Shown: positions 24,812-33,910, counted from the stretch's first letter. The stretch is 51,233 bases of DNA from an uncultured Burkholderiales bacterium (GCA_903842945.1 CAIMNS010000069.1:1-51233), one strand, 5' to 3'. A program made the numbers and translations. Notes: generated by a model from the sequence alone, not told the origin.

Positions 24812-25249
24812 ATGTTTGAAAAACTCAAAGACAAATCTTTAAATGCTTCCAACGAAAGGTTTGACACACTCATTGGTAAATCGGCTCAAATTTATGGTCG
24901 CTTGGTTTTGCTCGACAGCGTGCGCATCGATGGTAAGGTCATTGGAAACATTGAGACTGCACCTGACCACAAAGTCTCTGTTGCCATTGGGGCCACCGGA
25001 GAGGTCAAAGGGGACATCACCGCTCACAGGGTCATGGTGGCCGGCAAAATTGAAGGTAATATTTATGCCGATGAGCGAGTTGAGTTTCATAAGGACTCCA
25101 TTGTTCATGGAGACATTTCTTATGGCTCTATTGCCGTTGAACATGGTGCAAAACTATTGGGTTTGGTGATACAAAATTCTGGAAGCTCCAGTGCGCAAGC
25201 TGATGCAAAGAACGTGATTCACAATGCCCAAACCATCAAGCCCAATTGA
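24812..25249 (+). CDS. Bactofilin (copy 2)
   Basis: ATG at 24812 gives 145 residues beginning MFEKLKDKS, an MF start like the membrane-binding N-termini of many bactofilins. The beta-helix core runs TLIGKSAQIYGRLVLLDSVRIDGKVIGNIETAPDHKVSVAIGATGEVKGDITAHRVMVAGKIEGNIYADERVEF. It has a polar tail (SSSAQADAKNVIHNAQ). It directly follows peptidase 1 and probably scaffolds it. The track start (TTG 24782) has no ribosome site. Confidence 0.9.
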   Translation: MFEKLKDKSLNASNERFDTLIGKSAQIYGRLVLLDSVRIDGKVIGNIETAPDHKVSVAIGATGEVKGDITAHRVMVAGKIEGNIYADERVEFHKDSIVHGDISYGSIAVEHGAKLLGLVIQNSGSSSAQADAKNVIHNAQTIKPN

Positions 25250-25481
25250 AGAGCCACTAGGGTAGTGTTGAATAGGTTCTGAAGAAAACCTTTTTTGAAA
25301 ATGAAATAATAGTTTCACCCTAAATTTATAGTAATTAAGTTCATATTTTCTTTCTCTTGCTCCTTAAATAATTCAAGTTAAATGCTTAAACTTGTGGCTT
25401 TTGTGCAGGTTTATTAAATACATTGTTTTCATAAAATCAAATCATGCAATTGTTTGTTAAAATTTTGGCCAAGGAGCAACC

Positions 25482-25883
25482 ATGACCAATCAGCCAGAAT
25501 CATTTGAGAGTGTCGTCATTGGCGATGGAGTTATCGTCAAAGGTACTTTCACCGTACCAGCAAAAGCCGTTGTCAATGGTGTCATTGAAGGTGACTTGAC
25601 CGCGGAGGAGGTTCTTGTTGGTCCAACTGGCAAGATCACAGGCCGCGTGTCGGCCAAAGTGCTTGACGTGCGGGGTGAACTGCACAACAACATCATCAGT
25701 GAAAAGAGCTTGATCATTCGCTCCACTGGAAAAATTGCGGGCAAGGTTCAATACGTCGAAATTGAAATTGAAAAAGGTGGCGAAGTTCAAGGTACCTTGA
25801 ATCAAACTGCCCCTGGTGCGCCTACCACTCCTGGAGCCCCACCCAGTCTGGCCGCTCCAAGTCAAACCATCGTGACCAACTGA
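25482..25883 (+). CDS. Bactofilin (copy 3)
   Basis: The 133-residue protein starts at ATG 25482 with a strong AAGGAG. The core is VVIGDGVIVKGTFTVPAKAVVNGVIEGDLTAEEVLVGPTGKITGRVSAKVLDVRGEL and the tail is Ala/Pro/Thr-rich (APGAPTTPGAPPSLAAPS). The layout IEGDL.AE.V.VGPTG.I.G is closest to copy 1 near minE, so these two may be recent paralogues while copies 2 and 4 have longer termini. A 232-bp AT-rich leader suggests its own promoter. Confidence 0.92.
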   Translation: MTNQPESFESVVIGDGVIVKGTFTVPAKAVVNGVIEGDLTAEEVLVGPTGKITGRVSAKVLDVRGELHNNIISEKSLIIRSTGKIAGKVQYVEIEIEKGGEVQGTLNQTAPGAPTTPGAPPSLAAPSQTIVTN

Positions 25884-25909
25884 TTTTTATTTATTGATCT
25901 AATTTACCC

Positions 25910-26950
25910 ATGAGTTTCACCAACACATTGTGGATGTGGTTGAGTTCCATGCCGCAAATTGTGGTTGGAGGATGGACGCGTGAGTACCAAGACGCGCGTA
26001 TCATTTGGGAGCAAAATGGGGATCTCAAATATTTCAACATCTCCTCCAAGGTACAGCGACTTTTTGTCAGAGGTGGAATTGTTCTATCCGGCACAATGCT
26101 TTCAGTCATCCTTGTGCTTTTTATCATCACCTTGGACTTGTACCTGACAAGAGCCAAGTTAGAGCAATCCCACCAAGCTGTTTTTAAAGCATTGATCAGC
26201 TCCTCCTTTGAGCTCGATCCTTCCGAGGCCACCGAAATTTCTGAAGACCAGATGCTCAGTTTGGCCCAAACCATTCGAGATCGAGATATGAGCATTCGTC
26301 GCTTTGTGGATACCTCCATGGTGGCTGTGGAACAAGAAAACACCAGCATGAAGAGTCAACTTGACTCTTCAGGTTTGACAGAAAAAGTCATCAATATCAT
26401 TCAAAGAAACTCACCCAATGGGGGGTTCACCTTGAACAACGATTTAAAGTCCAATCCCCTTTTAAAGGGTAAAGTTGCCAATGAGTTGGCCTCCAACAGG
26501 TCCATGAGGGAAGTTTTGGCCGCATTGCCTTCGGCCATGCCACTTTCATCTTATTCCGTCAGCTCAGATTTTGGAGTGAGAAGACATCCTTTTACCAATC
26601 AGCCTCATTTCCATACGGGTGTAGACTTGATCAACGAAGCCAAAGACGATAAAGTTCATGCTGTAAAGCCAGGTGTGGTGGTGATGGCCAGTGTTCATTC
26701 AACCTATGGCAACACGGTCGTGGTTAGACATTCAAATGGGATAGAGTCCCTTTATGCCCATTTGGCCAGTATGATGGTCAAAGTCGGAGAGACAGTCACC
26801 ACGGACACCCTCATTGGCTACGTGGGGAACACGGGTGTTTCGACTGGCAAGCATTTGCATTTAGAAATATTGGTTGGCGGCTATCCAGTCAACCCACAAA
26901 AGGTCATCAGAACTGCACAGTATGTTCAAGAGATTCAAAACCAGAAATAA
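25910..26950 (+). CDS. Membrane-anchored M23 (LytM-type) peptidase 2
   Basis: A 346-residue protein with a cytoplasmic N-terminus of about 50 residues, a membrane helix (GIVLSGTMLSVILVLFIITLDLYL), a coiled helical region and an M23 domain. The metal motifs HFHTGVDL (near residue 233), ESLYAHLASM and HLHLEI (near 315) are intact, so it should be active. It lies between bactofilin copies 3 and 4 and overlaps copy 4 by 29 bases. It is clearly related to peptidase 1 in design but not a recent copy. Confidence 0.9.
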   Translation: MSFTNTLWMWLSSMPQIVVGGWTREYQDARIIWEQNGDLKYFNISSKVQRLFVRGGIVLSGTMLSVILVLFIITLDLYLTRAKLEQSHQAVFKALISSSFELDPSEATEISEDQMLSLAQTIRDRDMSIRRFVDTSMVAVEQENTSMKSQLDSSGLTEKVINIIQRNSPNGGFTLNNDLKSNPLLKGKVANELASNRSMREVLAALPSAMPLSSYSVSSDFGVRRHPFTNQPHFHTGVDLINEAKDDKVHAVKPGVVVMASVHSTYGNTVVVRHSNGIESLYAHLASMMVKVGETVTTDTLIGYVGNTGVSTGKHLHLEILVGGYPVNPQKVIRTAQYVQEIQNQK

Positions 26951-27515
26951 CAGTGGCGACGATGACAAATCCATACCTCACACCAAAAATCAAGCGCCTG
27001 TCGCAGGGGCTGAAGATAGCATGCCTAGCCAGGTTGATGTTGCAACGAGTGTTGTCAACAGTGAGCCACCTCACCTTACCCCCCCCATCATTGAACCCTT
27101 TATAAACGCCATGTCTACACCGCCCATTGAAAATACAGCCGACTTAGCTACCTCCCTTGCACAAGTGCCTAGGGCCAATGTGATGGACATGATTGCGCCA
27201 GCCAATAGCAAACCTTCTATTTTGAGCGAGGGTTTTTCTTTTCGAGGAGAGATCAACGCCAAGGGTGCTATCCACGTTGAGGGGACTTTAAATGGGCAAA
27301 TTCAGGTCAACGAGTTGACCATTGGCTCCAAAGGCGCTGTGGAAGGCGTGGTCAGTTGTCACAGCTTGCACATCAAAGGAAAGTTTGCTGGCACGGCGAT
27401 TTGTAATGAACTGATCGTCACTTCCTCTGCCTCCGTGGATGGGCATGTTGTTTACCAAACGCTCTCCGTACAAAAGGGCGCCTCGATCAAGGGCGAGTTG
27501 CTGTTAGACAAGTAA
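26922..27515 (+). CDS. Bactofilin (copy 4, with long N-terminal extension)
   Basis: The start ATG 26922 gives MFKRFKTRNNSGDDDK, an MF-basic N-terminus. It is followed by about 100 disordered residues rich in Pro, Thr and Ala, and then the beta-helix core GFSFRGEINAKGAIHVEGTLNGQIQVNELTIGSKGAVEGVVSCHSLHIKGKFAG. Length is 197 residues. The long extension is unusual for a bactofilin and may bind a partner. The start lies within the peptidase 2 gene (29-base overlap), which suggests translational coupling. Confidence 0.88.
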   Translation: MFKRFKTRNNSGDDDKSIPHTKNQAPVAGAEDSMPSQVDVATSVVNSEPPHLTPPIIEPFINAMSTPPIENTADLATSLAQVPRANVMDMIAPANSKPSILSEGFSFRGEINAKGAIHVEGTLNGQIQVNELTIGSKGAVEGVVSCHSLHIKGKFAGTAICNELIVTSSASVDGHVVYQTLSVQKGASIKGELLLDK

Positions 27516-27551
27516 TCAATTCCTCACTCTCTTGCCGCTGAAAGTAATGCA

Positions 27552-28676
27552 ATGACTGTAGACAACGATATCAATGGATCATTGTTAAAAATTAGGCGAG
27601 AGAGCTTGGGTTGGACTTTGGCCGATATGGCTGTCAGAGCATGTTTGTCCACCAAGCAAGTGAGACAACTTGAAGAGGGCGGGGACAATTCTTTTTACAG
27701 TCACGCCATCAAGTTGACAGTGGCGAAGAAAATTGCACTGATCTTAAATGTCACTGAAGATGAGCTTTTTTTCCGCACACCAGTACCTCTCCCTTTGAGC
27801 GAGTTAGAGGACTCTTTAAAAGAAGAAAGCTTGCATTTGGAGGATCATCTTGAAGGTCATCTGGATCTGAGCAGTCATCCATTGCCAAAAGAATCTGTTG
27901 CTGAGAAGAGTTCAAGCGAGGCGGCATCTAAAGTCTTGGTCTCAAGTGCAGATCCCAAAGCTTCATTTGCGTCTATTTTGACGCGCTCGCAGTCATCATC
28001 AGAAGACCTAGACGCCTTGTTGCTACAAGAAGATGAAGTGCAGCAATCCTCAGTTGACGGTCAAGATGCGGTCAAAAAGCTTGCCTCACAACAAGTTCAC
28101 GGGAATTTTACAGCGCCCTCAGCAAGTGAGCTCAACCATCTGGAGACTGCTGGGCTACCTTCTACACCTTCACCAATTACCTTGTCCTCCGCTTCAAGCT
28201 CCTTGTCAGAAGACCAGCATTCAAACGGACAAAGTGTTTGGCTCAAACTGATATTGGGTATTTTGGTCTTCATCGGTGCATTGCTGATCGTTGCTCCAAA
28301 ATCTTTGGATGGTTTCGTGAGTTTGATTGAGAGCCGCTTTAAAAAGATGGATTCTTCTATCGATGTTCCCGCAAATGCAAATATACAAGCGACGCAAGTA
28401 TTGCCCATTTTAGACACGACTCAATTGGATACGCCCGTTGAAGCCGCCAAAGCGGTCAATTCAAGTGGCTTGGACATGAACAAAGCCCCCTCAAGTTCAA
28501 TCCCACCATCCTCGTCACCATCTCCAGCAGTCAGTCCCACCAACACCTCACCAGCCCTACCCAATGGGAATTCGCAAGGCATTGGTGTGACCAATGCACC
28601 CGTCAAAACCCAAGCTCCCACCAATACTCAGCAGGCGCTACAACCTGCACCAGCCTCTGTTTTGCCTGGACAGTAG
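27552..28676 (+). CDS. Second RodZ-like HTH/membrane protein, lacking the RodZ C-terminal domain
   Basis: The 374-residue protein opens with an HTH (LLKIRRESLGWTLADMAVRACLSTKQVRQLEEGGDNSFYSHAIKLTVAKKIALIL) very like that of the first RodZ-like protein, including LEE.G.S.FYS. A long acidic, Ser-rich cytoplasmic linker leads to one membrane helix (VWLKLILGILVFIGALLIVAP). The outside part is a Pro/Ser/Thr-rich tail with no folded domain. The two HTH proteins flank the bactofilin/peptidase block, as if paired adaptors. A spacer or wall-spanning role for the tail is possible. Confidence 0.7.
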   Translation: MTVDNDINGSLLKIRRESLGWTLADMAVRACLSTKQVRQLEEGGDNSFYSHAIKLTVAKKIALILNVTEDELFFRTPVPLPLSELEDSLKEESLHLEDHLEGHLDLSSHPLPKESVAEKSSSEAASKVLVSSADPKASFASILTRSQSSSEDLDALLLQEDEVQQSSVDGQDAVKKLASQQVHGNFTAPSASELNHLETAGLPSTPSPITLSSASSSLSEDQHSNGQSVWLKLILGILVFIGALLIVAPKSLDGFVSLIESRFKKMDSSIDVPANANIQATQVLPILDTTQLDTPVEAAKAVNSSGLDMNKAPSSSIPPSSSPSPAVSPTNTSPALPNGNSQGIGVTNAPVKTQAPTNTQQALQPAPASVLPGQ

Positions 28677-28900
28677 TTCTTGTGGCTGAGCTTTACAGGT
28701 CCTCAAAACCTTGTGTAAAGATTCATTAAAGTCTGAGCGTCAATGGGTAGATCTCAATGGCTCGCTTTCTCGAGTGTTTTATCGGGGTATTGCAGATGAT
28801 CCTTATGCTTATGTTGAAGTGAACGAAAATAGACAAGTTTTTCAAAGATAATCTATATCAGATTATTAGTTTTATTTAAACCTTTAACTTGGAGTATGAC

Positions 28901-29209
28901 ATGACATCACGTCGGGAATTTTTTATCAACATCAGTCTTATTGGAACCGCTATTGCTGGCGGTCAGGTATTTGCTCAAGCAGCCAATCTAAATGAGTCAG
29001 ATCCTCAAGCCACTGCATTACATTACAAGGCTGACACGACAAAGGTTGATGGTGCCAAATTCCCAAAGCATACAGCAGCACAAGCTTGTAAAAACTGCCA
29101 GTTGTACCAAGGAAAGCCTACAGATGCAGCTGGCGGTTGTCCCTTGTTTGCTGGTAAGCAAGTTGCTGGAAACGGTTGGTGTAGCGCTTACAACAAAAAA
29201 GCATCTTGA
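28901..29209 (+). CDS. High-potential iron-sulfur protein (HiPIP), Tat-exported
   Basis: From ATG 28901 (GGAG 6 bases before it) the precursor has 103 residues. The signal peptide has a twin arginine (SRREFFINISLIGTAIAGG), as expected for a protein folded around its cluster before export. The four cluster cysteines are in ACKNCQLYQG, GGCPLFAG and NGWCSAYNKK, the standard HiPIP pattern. It would shuttle electrons in the periplasm, for example between the bc1 complex and an oxidase or reaction centre. A terminator follows, so it is monocistronic. Confidence 0.93.
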   Translation: MTSRREFFINISLIGTAIAGGQVFAQAANLNESDPQATALHYKADTTKVDGAKFPKHTAAQACKNCQLYQGKPTDAAGGCPLFAGKQVAGNGWCSAYNKKAS

Positions 29210-29270
29210 GCTGATTTCAGTTCTTTGACACTTGATAAAAGTATCATAAGAATTTCGATTTTTTCTCTAT

Positions 29271-29310
29271 GACCCCGACTTCTTCTCAACCGAAGAGTTG
29301 GGGTTTTTTG
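29271..29310 (+). terminator. Rho-independent terminator after the HiPIP gene
   Basis: ACCCCGACTTCTTC pairs with GAAGAGTTGGGGT (one bulged base and one G-T pair) around a short loop and is followed by six T residues. It ends the HiPIP transcript. Confidence 0.8.
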
Positions 29311-29651
29311 ATTTTGTAGAGCAGAATTTAAACTTGATCGAAAGCGGTACTGCAAATCTTCAGAAGTTTTGAGAAGGGAAATTTAGGTATATTTTGGTGC
29401 TTGGTCATAAATTGAAGTAATTTAAAGTGGATTTGAGATAATGAGCTTGAATCCAACATCAATCTTTAAGAGAAAACCTTGAATGATGATAGCAAAATGA
29501 ATCTAAGTTGAATTCTTTCATTGTTTGCCCAAGGTGACCAAAAAGCGAATTACTAGACCAACAGAGCAAAGTTTTATCAAGAAGATCTTCACATTCAAGC
29601 ATTTTGAAATTAAACAGTTCTTGTAATTGAAAAACCAATAAAATTAATCAT
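29311..29651. other. AT-rich intergenic region upstream of the glycosyltransferase operon
   Basis: These 341 bases contain no plausible gene. It should hold the promoter for the three following genes, but no convincing -35/-10 pair stands out by eye, and the first gene has no clear ribosome site. Confidence 0.5.
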
Positions 29652-30746
29652 ATGAGTCTTAAGCTATCTGTCGTCATCCCAACTTTTAACGAGCTTGATA
29701 ATTTAGATGAGATTGTTAAAAGGCTTGACTTGACATTGAGTCAGGTCAAATGGGAGGTCATCTTTGTAGATGATGATTCACCTGATGGTACTGCAACAAA
29801 AGCAAAATCAATCTCTTTGTTGGATTCTCGTGTGAGATGCATCAAGAGAGTAGGTAGAAGAGGTTTATCAAGCGCCTGTGTTGAGGGCATACTTTCAAGC
29901 AGTGCGCCGTATGTTGCTGTCATGGATGCCGATCTGCAGCACGATGAAGGCATTCTTCCCGAGATGCTCCGTGAACTAGAACATGAAAATTATGACCTCG
30001 TGGTGGGCACTAGGTACATGGAGGGAGGAGGCGTCGGAGATTGGGACGAAAGTAGAAAAAGTTCTAGCAAAATAGCCACCGTCATCAGTCAAAAAATATT
30101 AGGCGTCACGCTCAATGATCCCATGAGTGGATTTTTTATGATGAAAAGAGATTCGTTTGATTTGTGCGTTTACCGATTGTCGAACATGGGCTTCAAAATC
30201 TTGCTTGATATCTTCGTTTCTTCCCCAAAGAAACTGACGTTTAAGGAGGTTCCTTTTCATTTTAGACAAAGGTACGCAGGTGAAAGTAAGTTAGATCAAA
30301 AAGTGATTTGGGATTATTTTCTTTTGCTGATTGATAAAACAATTGGTCAATACATTCCTACAAAATTAATTTCATTCGCATGTATTGGTGCAATGGGTGT
30401 AGGCATACATTTATTGGTGCTGGGATTTGTATTGAAAATATTAGAACAACCTTTTACCTGGGCTCAAACCACTGCAGTTGTCTTGGCCATGGTGTTTAAT
30501 TTTAATTTAAACAATATCTTGACTTACCGCGATCAAAAGCTTGTAGGATTTAGTTTTTGGATTGGTCTTGTTAAATTTATGTTGGCTTGTAGCGTTGGAG
30601 CTTTGGCCAACGTTGGCGTTGCATCAGTGATTTACAAGGACTATGGCTATTGGATAGTTTCTGGGGTCGCTGGTGTTTTGGTGGGTGTCGTTTGGAATTA
30701 TGTTGCAACATCTTTGATTGTTTGGCCTAAGAAAACTAACAAATAA
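29652..30746 (+). CDS. Polyprenyl-phosphate glycosyltransferase (GT2) fused to GtrA-like membrane domain
   Basis: The first part of the 364-residue protein is a GT2 transferase of the dolichyl-phosphate-mannose synthase/ArnC kind (LSVVIPTFNELDNLDEIV, FVDDDSPDGT, MDADLQHDEGILPEM with the DAD motif, DPMSGFFMMKR). The second part (about 235-360) has four hydrophobic helices like GtrA flippase-type proteins. It would attach a sugar to undecaprenyl phosphate on the inside and may help move it outward. The next two genes, a lipid-linked sugar transferase and a PAP2 phosphatase, fit the same pathway. Confidence 0.88.
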   Translation: MSLKLSVVIPTFNELDNLDEIVKRLDLTLSQVKWEVIFVDDDSPDGTATKAKSISLLDSRVRCIKRVGRRGLSSACVEGILSSSAPYVAVMDADLQHDEGILPEMLRELEHENYDLVVGTRYMEGGGVGDWDESRKSSSKIATVISQKILGVTLNDPMSGFFMMKRDSFDLCVYRLSNMGFKILLDIFVSSPKKLTFKEVPFHFRQRYAGESKLDQKVIWDYFLLLIDKTIGQYIPTKLISFACIGAMGVGIHLLVLGFVLKILEQPFTWAQTTAVVLAMVFNFNLNNILTYRDQKLVGFSFWIGLVKFMLACSVGALANVGVASVIYKDYGYWIVSGVAGVLVGVVWNYVATSLIVWPKKTNK

Positions 30747-30751
30747 AAAAT

Positions 30752-32311
30752 ATGTTGAGTTTTTTCAAAAATATTGAACTTAAACAATTTGAAAAATATC
30801 TGATTTTATGTGCGCTATGCATACATCTATTTTTGGCTTCTTACATTGGATTGTCTCCTGATGAAGCGCACTATGCTCTTTATGCAAAATTCTTAGATTG
30901 GAGTTATTATGATCATCCCCCAATGGTGGGTTGGCTTCAATATATTTTTTATAAAATAAATGAGAGTGAGTTTTCTCTAAGAATATTACCCACATTAAGT
31001 TGGTTGCTTAGCCTTGCGTTGATCTTGAAAATGACGCAAAAAATCAAAAAGGATTCAATAAAGCAAAGAGTTGATCATACGGAAAATAGATGGATAAGGT
31101 GGTCAATCCTAATATTTATATTCAGTCCTTTGCTGCACTTGCTTTCTTTTGCCTTGGTGCCAGACACGTTGCTGATCCCATTGGTCCTCTTAATGATGAT
31201 TTGTACATGGAATCTTCTTGAATTTGAATCCTATGAAAAATCAACATGGAAGAGTTGGATGGGTTTAGGACTTGTTCTTGGATTGGCCGGACTGACTAAA
31301 TATACATCTATCTTTTTTGCTATATCCATTGCTTATTTGATCTTGAAACAATTTGGATTGAAAATTCTTTTAACTGTCAAATTATGGACTGCCTTTGTCA
31401 TTGCGCTTGTTTGTATTTCACCAGTCGTGTATTGGAATCAGCAACACGATTGGATTTCGTTCAATTACCAATTGAATCACGCTGCTGGTTCATCTGAGTG
31501 GTTACTGAGAAAGTGCATAGTATTTTTACTCGTGTTGATTCTCGCATATGGACCATTGTTTTTCATGGGTCTTTTTATAAAAACAGCCCCTGATGAGCAG
31601 GGCAACTTCATCAAAGAAAAAAAAATTAAGTCTTTCTTTTTTATATTCTCGCTGCCTTCTTTAATTATTTTAATCTTCCTCTCAGGCCGTGGAAGCACCT
31701 TGCCTCATTGGGCTGCCCCGGCTTTGGTGGCGGTGATTCCATATATCGCCTTCAAATGTGAAAAGCTCGGGACTTATAACTTAAAAATATTTAATACAGC
31801 CCTGATCTTTCAGGTTTTAAGTTCATTGACCTTGATTGTTTTTTTATACACAGCTGGATTTGGTCAGGAGACTGGTCATGAAAAGACATTTAACTCTCAT
31901 CAACTTGAGAAAAAATCCAAAAATAATCCATTTGCAGACCTTTATGGTTGGAGTGAAGCAGGAGAAAGAGCTATTGATTTGCTTAAAAAATATGAACTTA
32001 ATAAGATAGCAGTCACCAACTGGACTTTAGCAAGCAGAATAGCTTGGTATGCAAGACCAGTTCCAGTAAATATCATTGACCCACATCATGATCAATTTGA
32101 TATTTGGTTCGGCACTATTAAAGTCAATGAGAGCATACTGTGGGTTGACTGGTCAATGATGCCTTTTAAATCACCAATTGAGCAAGGACAGTTCGAGTCA
32201 TGTGAGTTGATAGAGCAATTGCCTATTTATCATTTCAACCGACAGATATCACATTTCAATTTTTCAAAATGTAGTGGTTGGCAAGGTGGAGGAAACCAAC
32301 TTGAAAAGTGA
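30752..32311 (+). CDS. ArnT/PMT-like (GT39/GT83) membrane glycosyltransferase
   Basis: A 519-residue protein with about 11-12 membrane helices and the family's periplasmic-loop motif YIGLSPDEAHYALYAKFLDWSYYDHPP near residues 35-55, where the Asp-Glu pair is catalytic. Such enzymes move a sugar from a polyprenyl-phosphate carrier to lipid A, protein or another acceptor in the periplasm. It starts 5 bases after the GT2 gene, so the GT2 product is the likely donor. The sugar and acceptor are not determined. Confidence 0.85.
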   Translation: MLSFFKNIELKQFEKYLILCALCIHLFLASYIGLSPDEAHYALYAKFLDWSYYDHPPMVGWLQYIFYKINESEFSLRILPTLSWLLSLALILKMTQKIKKDSIKQRVDHTENRWIRWSILIFIFSPLLHLLSFALVPDTLLIPLVLLMMICTWNLLEFESYEKSTWKSWMGLGLVLGLAGLTKYTSIFFAISIAYLILKQFGLKILLTVKLWTAFVIALVCISPVVYWNQQHDWISFNYQLNHAAGSSEWLLRKCIVFLLVLILAYGPLFFMGLFIKTAPDEQGNFIKEKKIKSFFFIFSLPSLIILIFLSGRGSTLPHWAAPALVAVIPYIAFKCEKLGTYNLKIFNTALIFQVLSSLTLIVFLYTAGFGQETGHEKTFNSHQLEKKSKNNPFADLYGWSEAGERAIDLLKKYELNKIAVTNWTLASRIAWYARPVPVNIIDPHHDQFDIWFGTIKVNESILWVDWSMMPFKSPIEQGQFESCELIEQLPIYHFNRQISHFNFSKCSGWQGGGNQLEK

Positions 32312-33131
32312 TGATGATCAAATCAAGTATCTGCAGAGTAGAAGCCTTGTAATGAGTCTTGTAATTTCTGCAGTGTTATTGACATTCTTTTCAATTTTTC
32401 AACTTATGAACATAAGAATGAATATTGAAGGATTTATAGAAATTAATTTAATTGGTCATCTTGTTGATGAAAAGATATGGGCATTTTTAACTCTTTTGGG
32501 GGACACTGGAATTCTTTGGCCCATGTTGCTAATTTTTTCGATTACATCTATGCAAACGATTTATGCCGTCATAGCTGCTGTACCCCTAGGCGGATTCTTA
32601 TCAGTCGGACTGAAAAGGCTCTTTGACTCTCCACGGCCATCGGGAATGCTCGACTCGATTGAATTTCACGTCATTGGGCCTGTTTTAAAAACGCATAGTT
32701 TCCCATCAGGGCATACGATTACAATTTTTGCGACTGCAGCTGCCATCTTATTGAGTTGCCACATTAAGAGTAAAACTTCCAATGGTATTTTTAAAACATC
32801 AATCTTGGTGCTGGCTGTTTTAGTGGGTCTATCACGCATTATGGTTGGTGCTCATTGGCCTTTAGATTGTTTGGCTGGAGCTTGCATCGGTTGGTTAAGT
32901 GGATCAACTGGCGTTTATGTTGTGAATAAACTTAGTTATAAAATAGCTAATCCAAAAGTAGACTTGATATTGGTCGCTTTGTTATGGATTTTAAGTGTTG
33001 GGAACTTATATAGAGCATTTGACTACCCAGCGAGTAGCCTTTCTGTATCTTTGTCTTTTTTAATTTCAAGTGCAATGTTTACTATTTATATATTTAAAAA
33101 AGGTAAATCAATTGCAAGTTTTTTTGCCTAA
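32301..33131 (+). CDS. PAP2-family membrane phosphatase
   Basis: The PAP2 signature is complete: KRLFDSPRP, SFPSGHT and SRIMVGAHWPLD, with several membrane helices. A TTG at 32301 with GGAGG 8 bases before it is the best start (276 residues); the track's GTG (32274) has no ribosome site. The gene overlaps the end of the ArnT-like gene by 11 bases. It probably removes phosphate from lipid A or recycles undecaprenyl pyrophosphate, complementing the two glycosyltransferases. Confidence 0.88.
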   Translation: MKSDDDQIKYLQSRSLVMSLVISAVLLTFFSIFQLMNIRMNIEGFIEINLIGHLVDEKIWAFLTLLGDTGILWPMLLIFSITSMQTIYAVIAAVPLGGFLSVGLKRLFDSPRPSGMLDSIEFHVIGPVLKTHSFPSGHTITIFATAAAILLSCHIKSKTSNGIFKTSILVLAVLVGLSRIMVGAHWPLDCLAGACIGWLSGSTGVYVVNKLSYKIANPKVDLILVALLWILSVGNLYRAFDYPASSLSVSLSFLISSAMFTIYIFKKGKSIASFFA

Positions 33132-33455
33132 TTCAGTTACACAGATTTGTCCTTTTGAATTAATTTGTTCTGTCTTTGACTGATCGATGTATTGCCCACT
33201 AGAGCCGATACGGATATTATTGTTTGATGGTGTGGATGTTTGCTCTGGAGAGGTGGTATTTGAAGGTTTTTGAATGGCTTTGGGTGTATTGACCAGTTTT
33301 GATGCGTCAATTATGATAAGAGGCTGATTTGCCTGTGAGGCATTGTTTTTGGCATCAATAGCTTTGTTATTAGATACAGAGTTACTTTCTGCGAAGCACA
33401 AGTTTATTAATGCAAGAAATACTATCAGTAGATTTAGAGCCAATGATTTAAACAT
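33108..33455 (-). CDS. Small secreted protein of unknown function
   Basis: A 115-residue frame with a clear signal peptide (MFKSLALNLLIVFLALINLCFA) and a low-complexity mature part rich in Asn, Ser and Thr, ending GQICVTELGKKTCN with two Cys that could form a disulfide. It overlaps the 3' end of the PAP2 gene tail to tail by 24 bases. No family is recognised. Confidence 0.55.
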   Translation of the reverse strand: MFKSLALNLLIVFLALINLCFAESNSVSNNKAIDAKNNASQANQPLIIIDASKLVNTPKAIQKPSNTTSPEQTSTPSNNNIRIGSSGQYIDQSKTEQINSKGQICVTELGKKTCN

Positions 33456-33517
33456 TCAGTCTTTCCCTCAAAAAATAGGAACTATAATTTTTATAAAATG
33501 TATTGAGTCCATGAGTC

Positions 33518-33910
33518 ATGTATCATTTAAAAATATTTGAAAAAATTAAATTCAAAATTAATTCGATAAAAGTAGACTCGTTAACTCTTTGGTTTGCTTG
33601 TCAAAAAAAAGAAGCGCCACTTCATTTCAAGTTATTTGGTTTCTTGATCTTGGCCTATGCGTTTAGTCCAATTGACCTGATACCAGACTTTATACCAATA
33701 ATTGGTTTTTTAGATGAACTCATATTACTCCCAGTTTTGATATTTTTAGCAATTAAATTAATTCCCCCCAAAATCTATTTGGAGTCAAAAGAACTTGCTG
33801 AAAATTGGATCCTTGAAAACCGTAAAAAACCAAAAAGTAAGCTTGGACTTTTTTTAGTCTTACTAATTTGGATTGCAATAACTTACTTTATCATTAAATT
33901 TCTATATTAA
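33518..33910 (+). CDS. YkvA-like DUF1232 membrane protein
   Basis: The 130-residue protein contains the DUF1232 core ILAYAFSPIDLIPDFIPIIGFLDELILLPVLIFLAIKLIP, followed by a C-terminal membrane helix (LGLFLVLLIWIAITYFIIKFLY). Function of the family is unknown; members are small inner-membrane proteins. It has no operon partner. The DNA here is markedly AT-rich. Confidence 0.82.
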   Translation: MYHLKIFEKIKFKINSIKVDSLTLWFACQKKEAPLHFKLFGFLILAYAFSPIDLIPDFIPIIGFLDELILLPVLIFLAIKLIPPKIYLESKELAENWILENRKKPKSKLGLFLVLLIWIAITYFIIKFLY

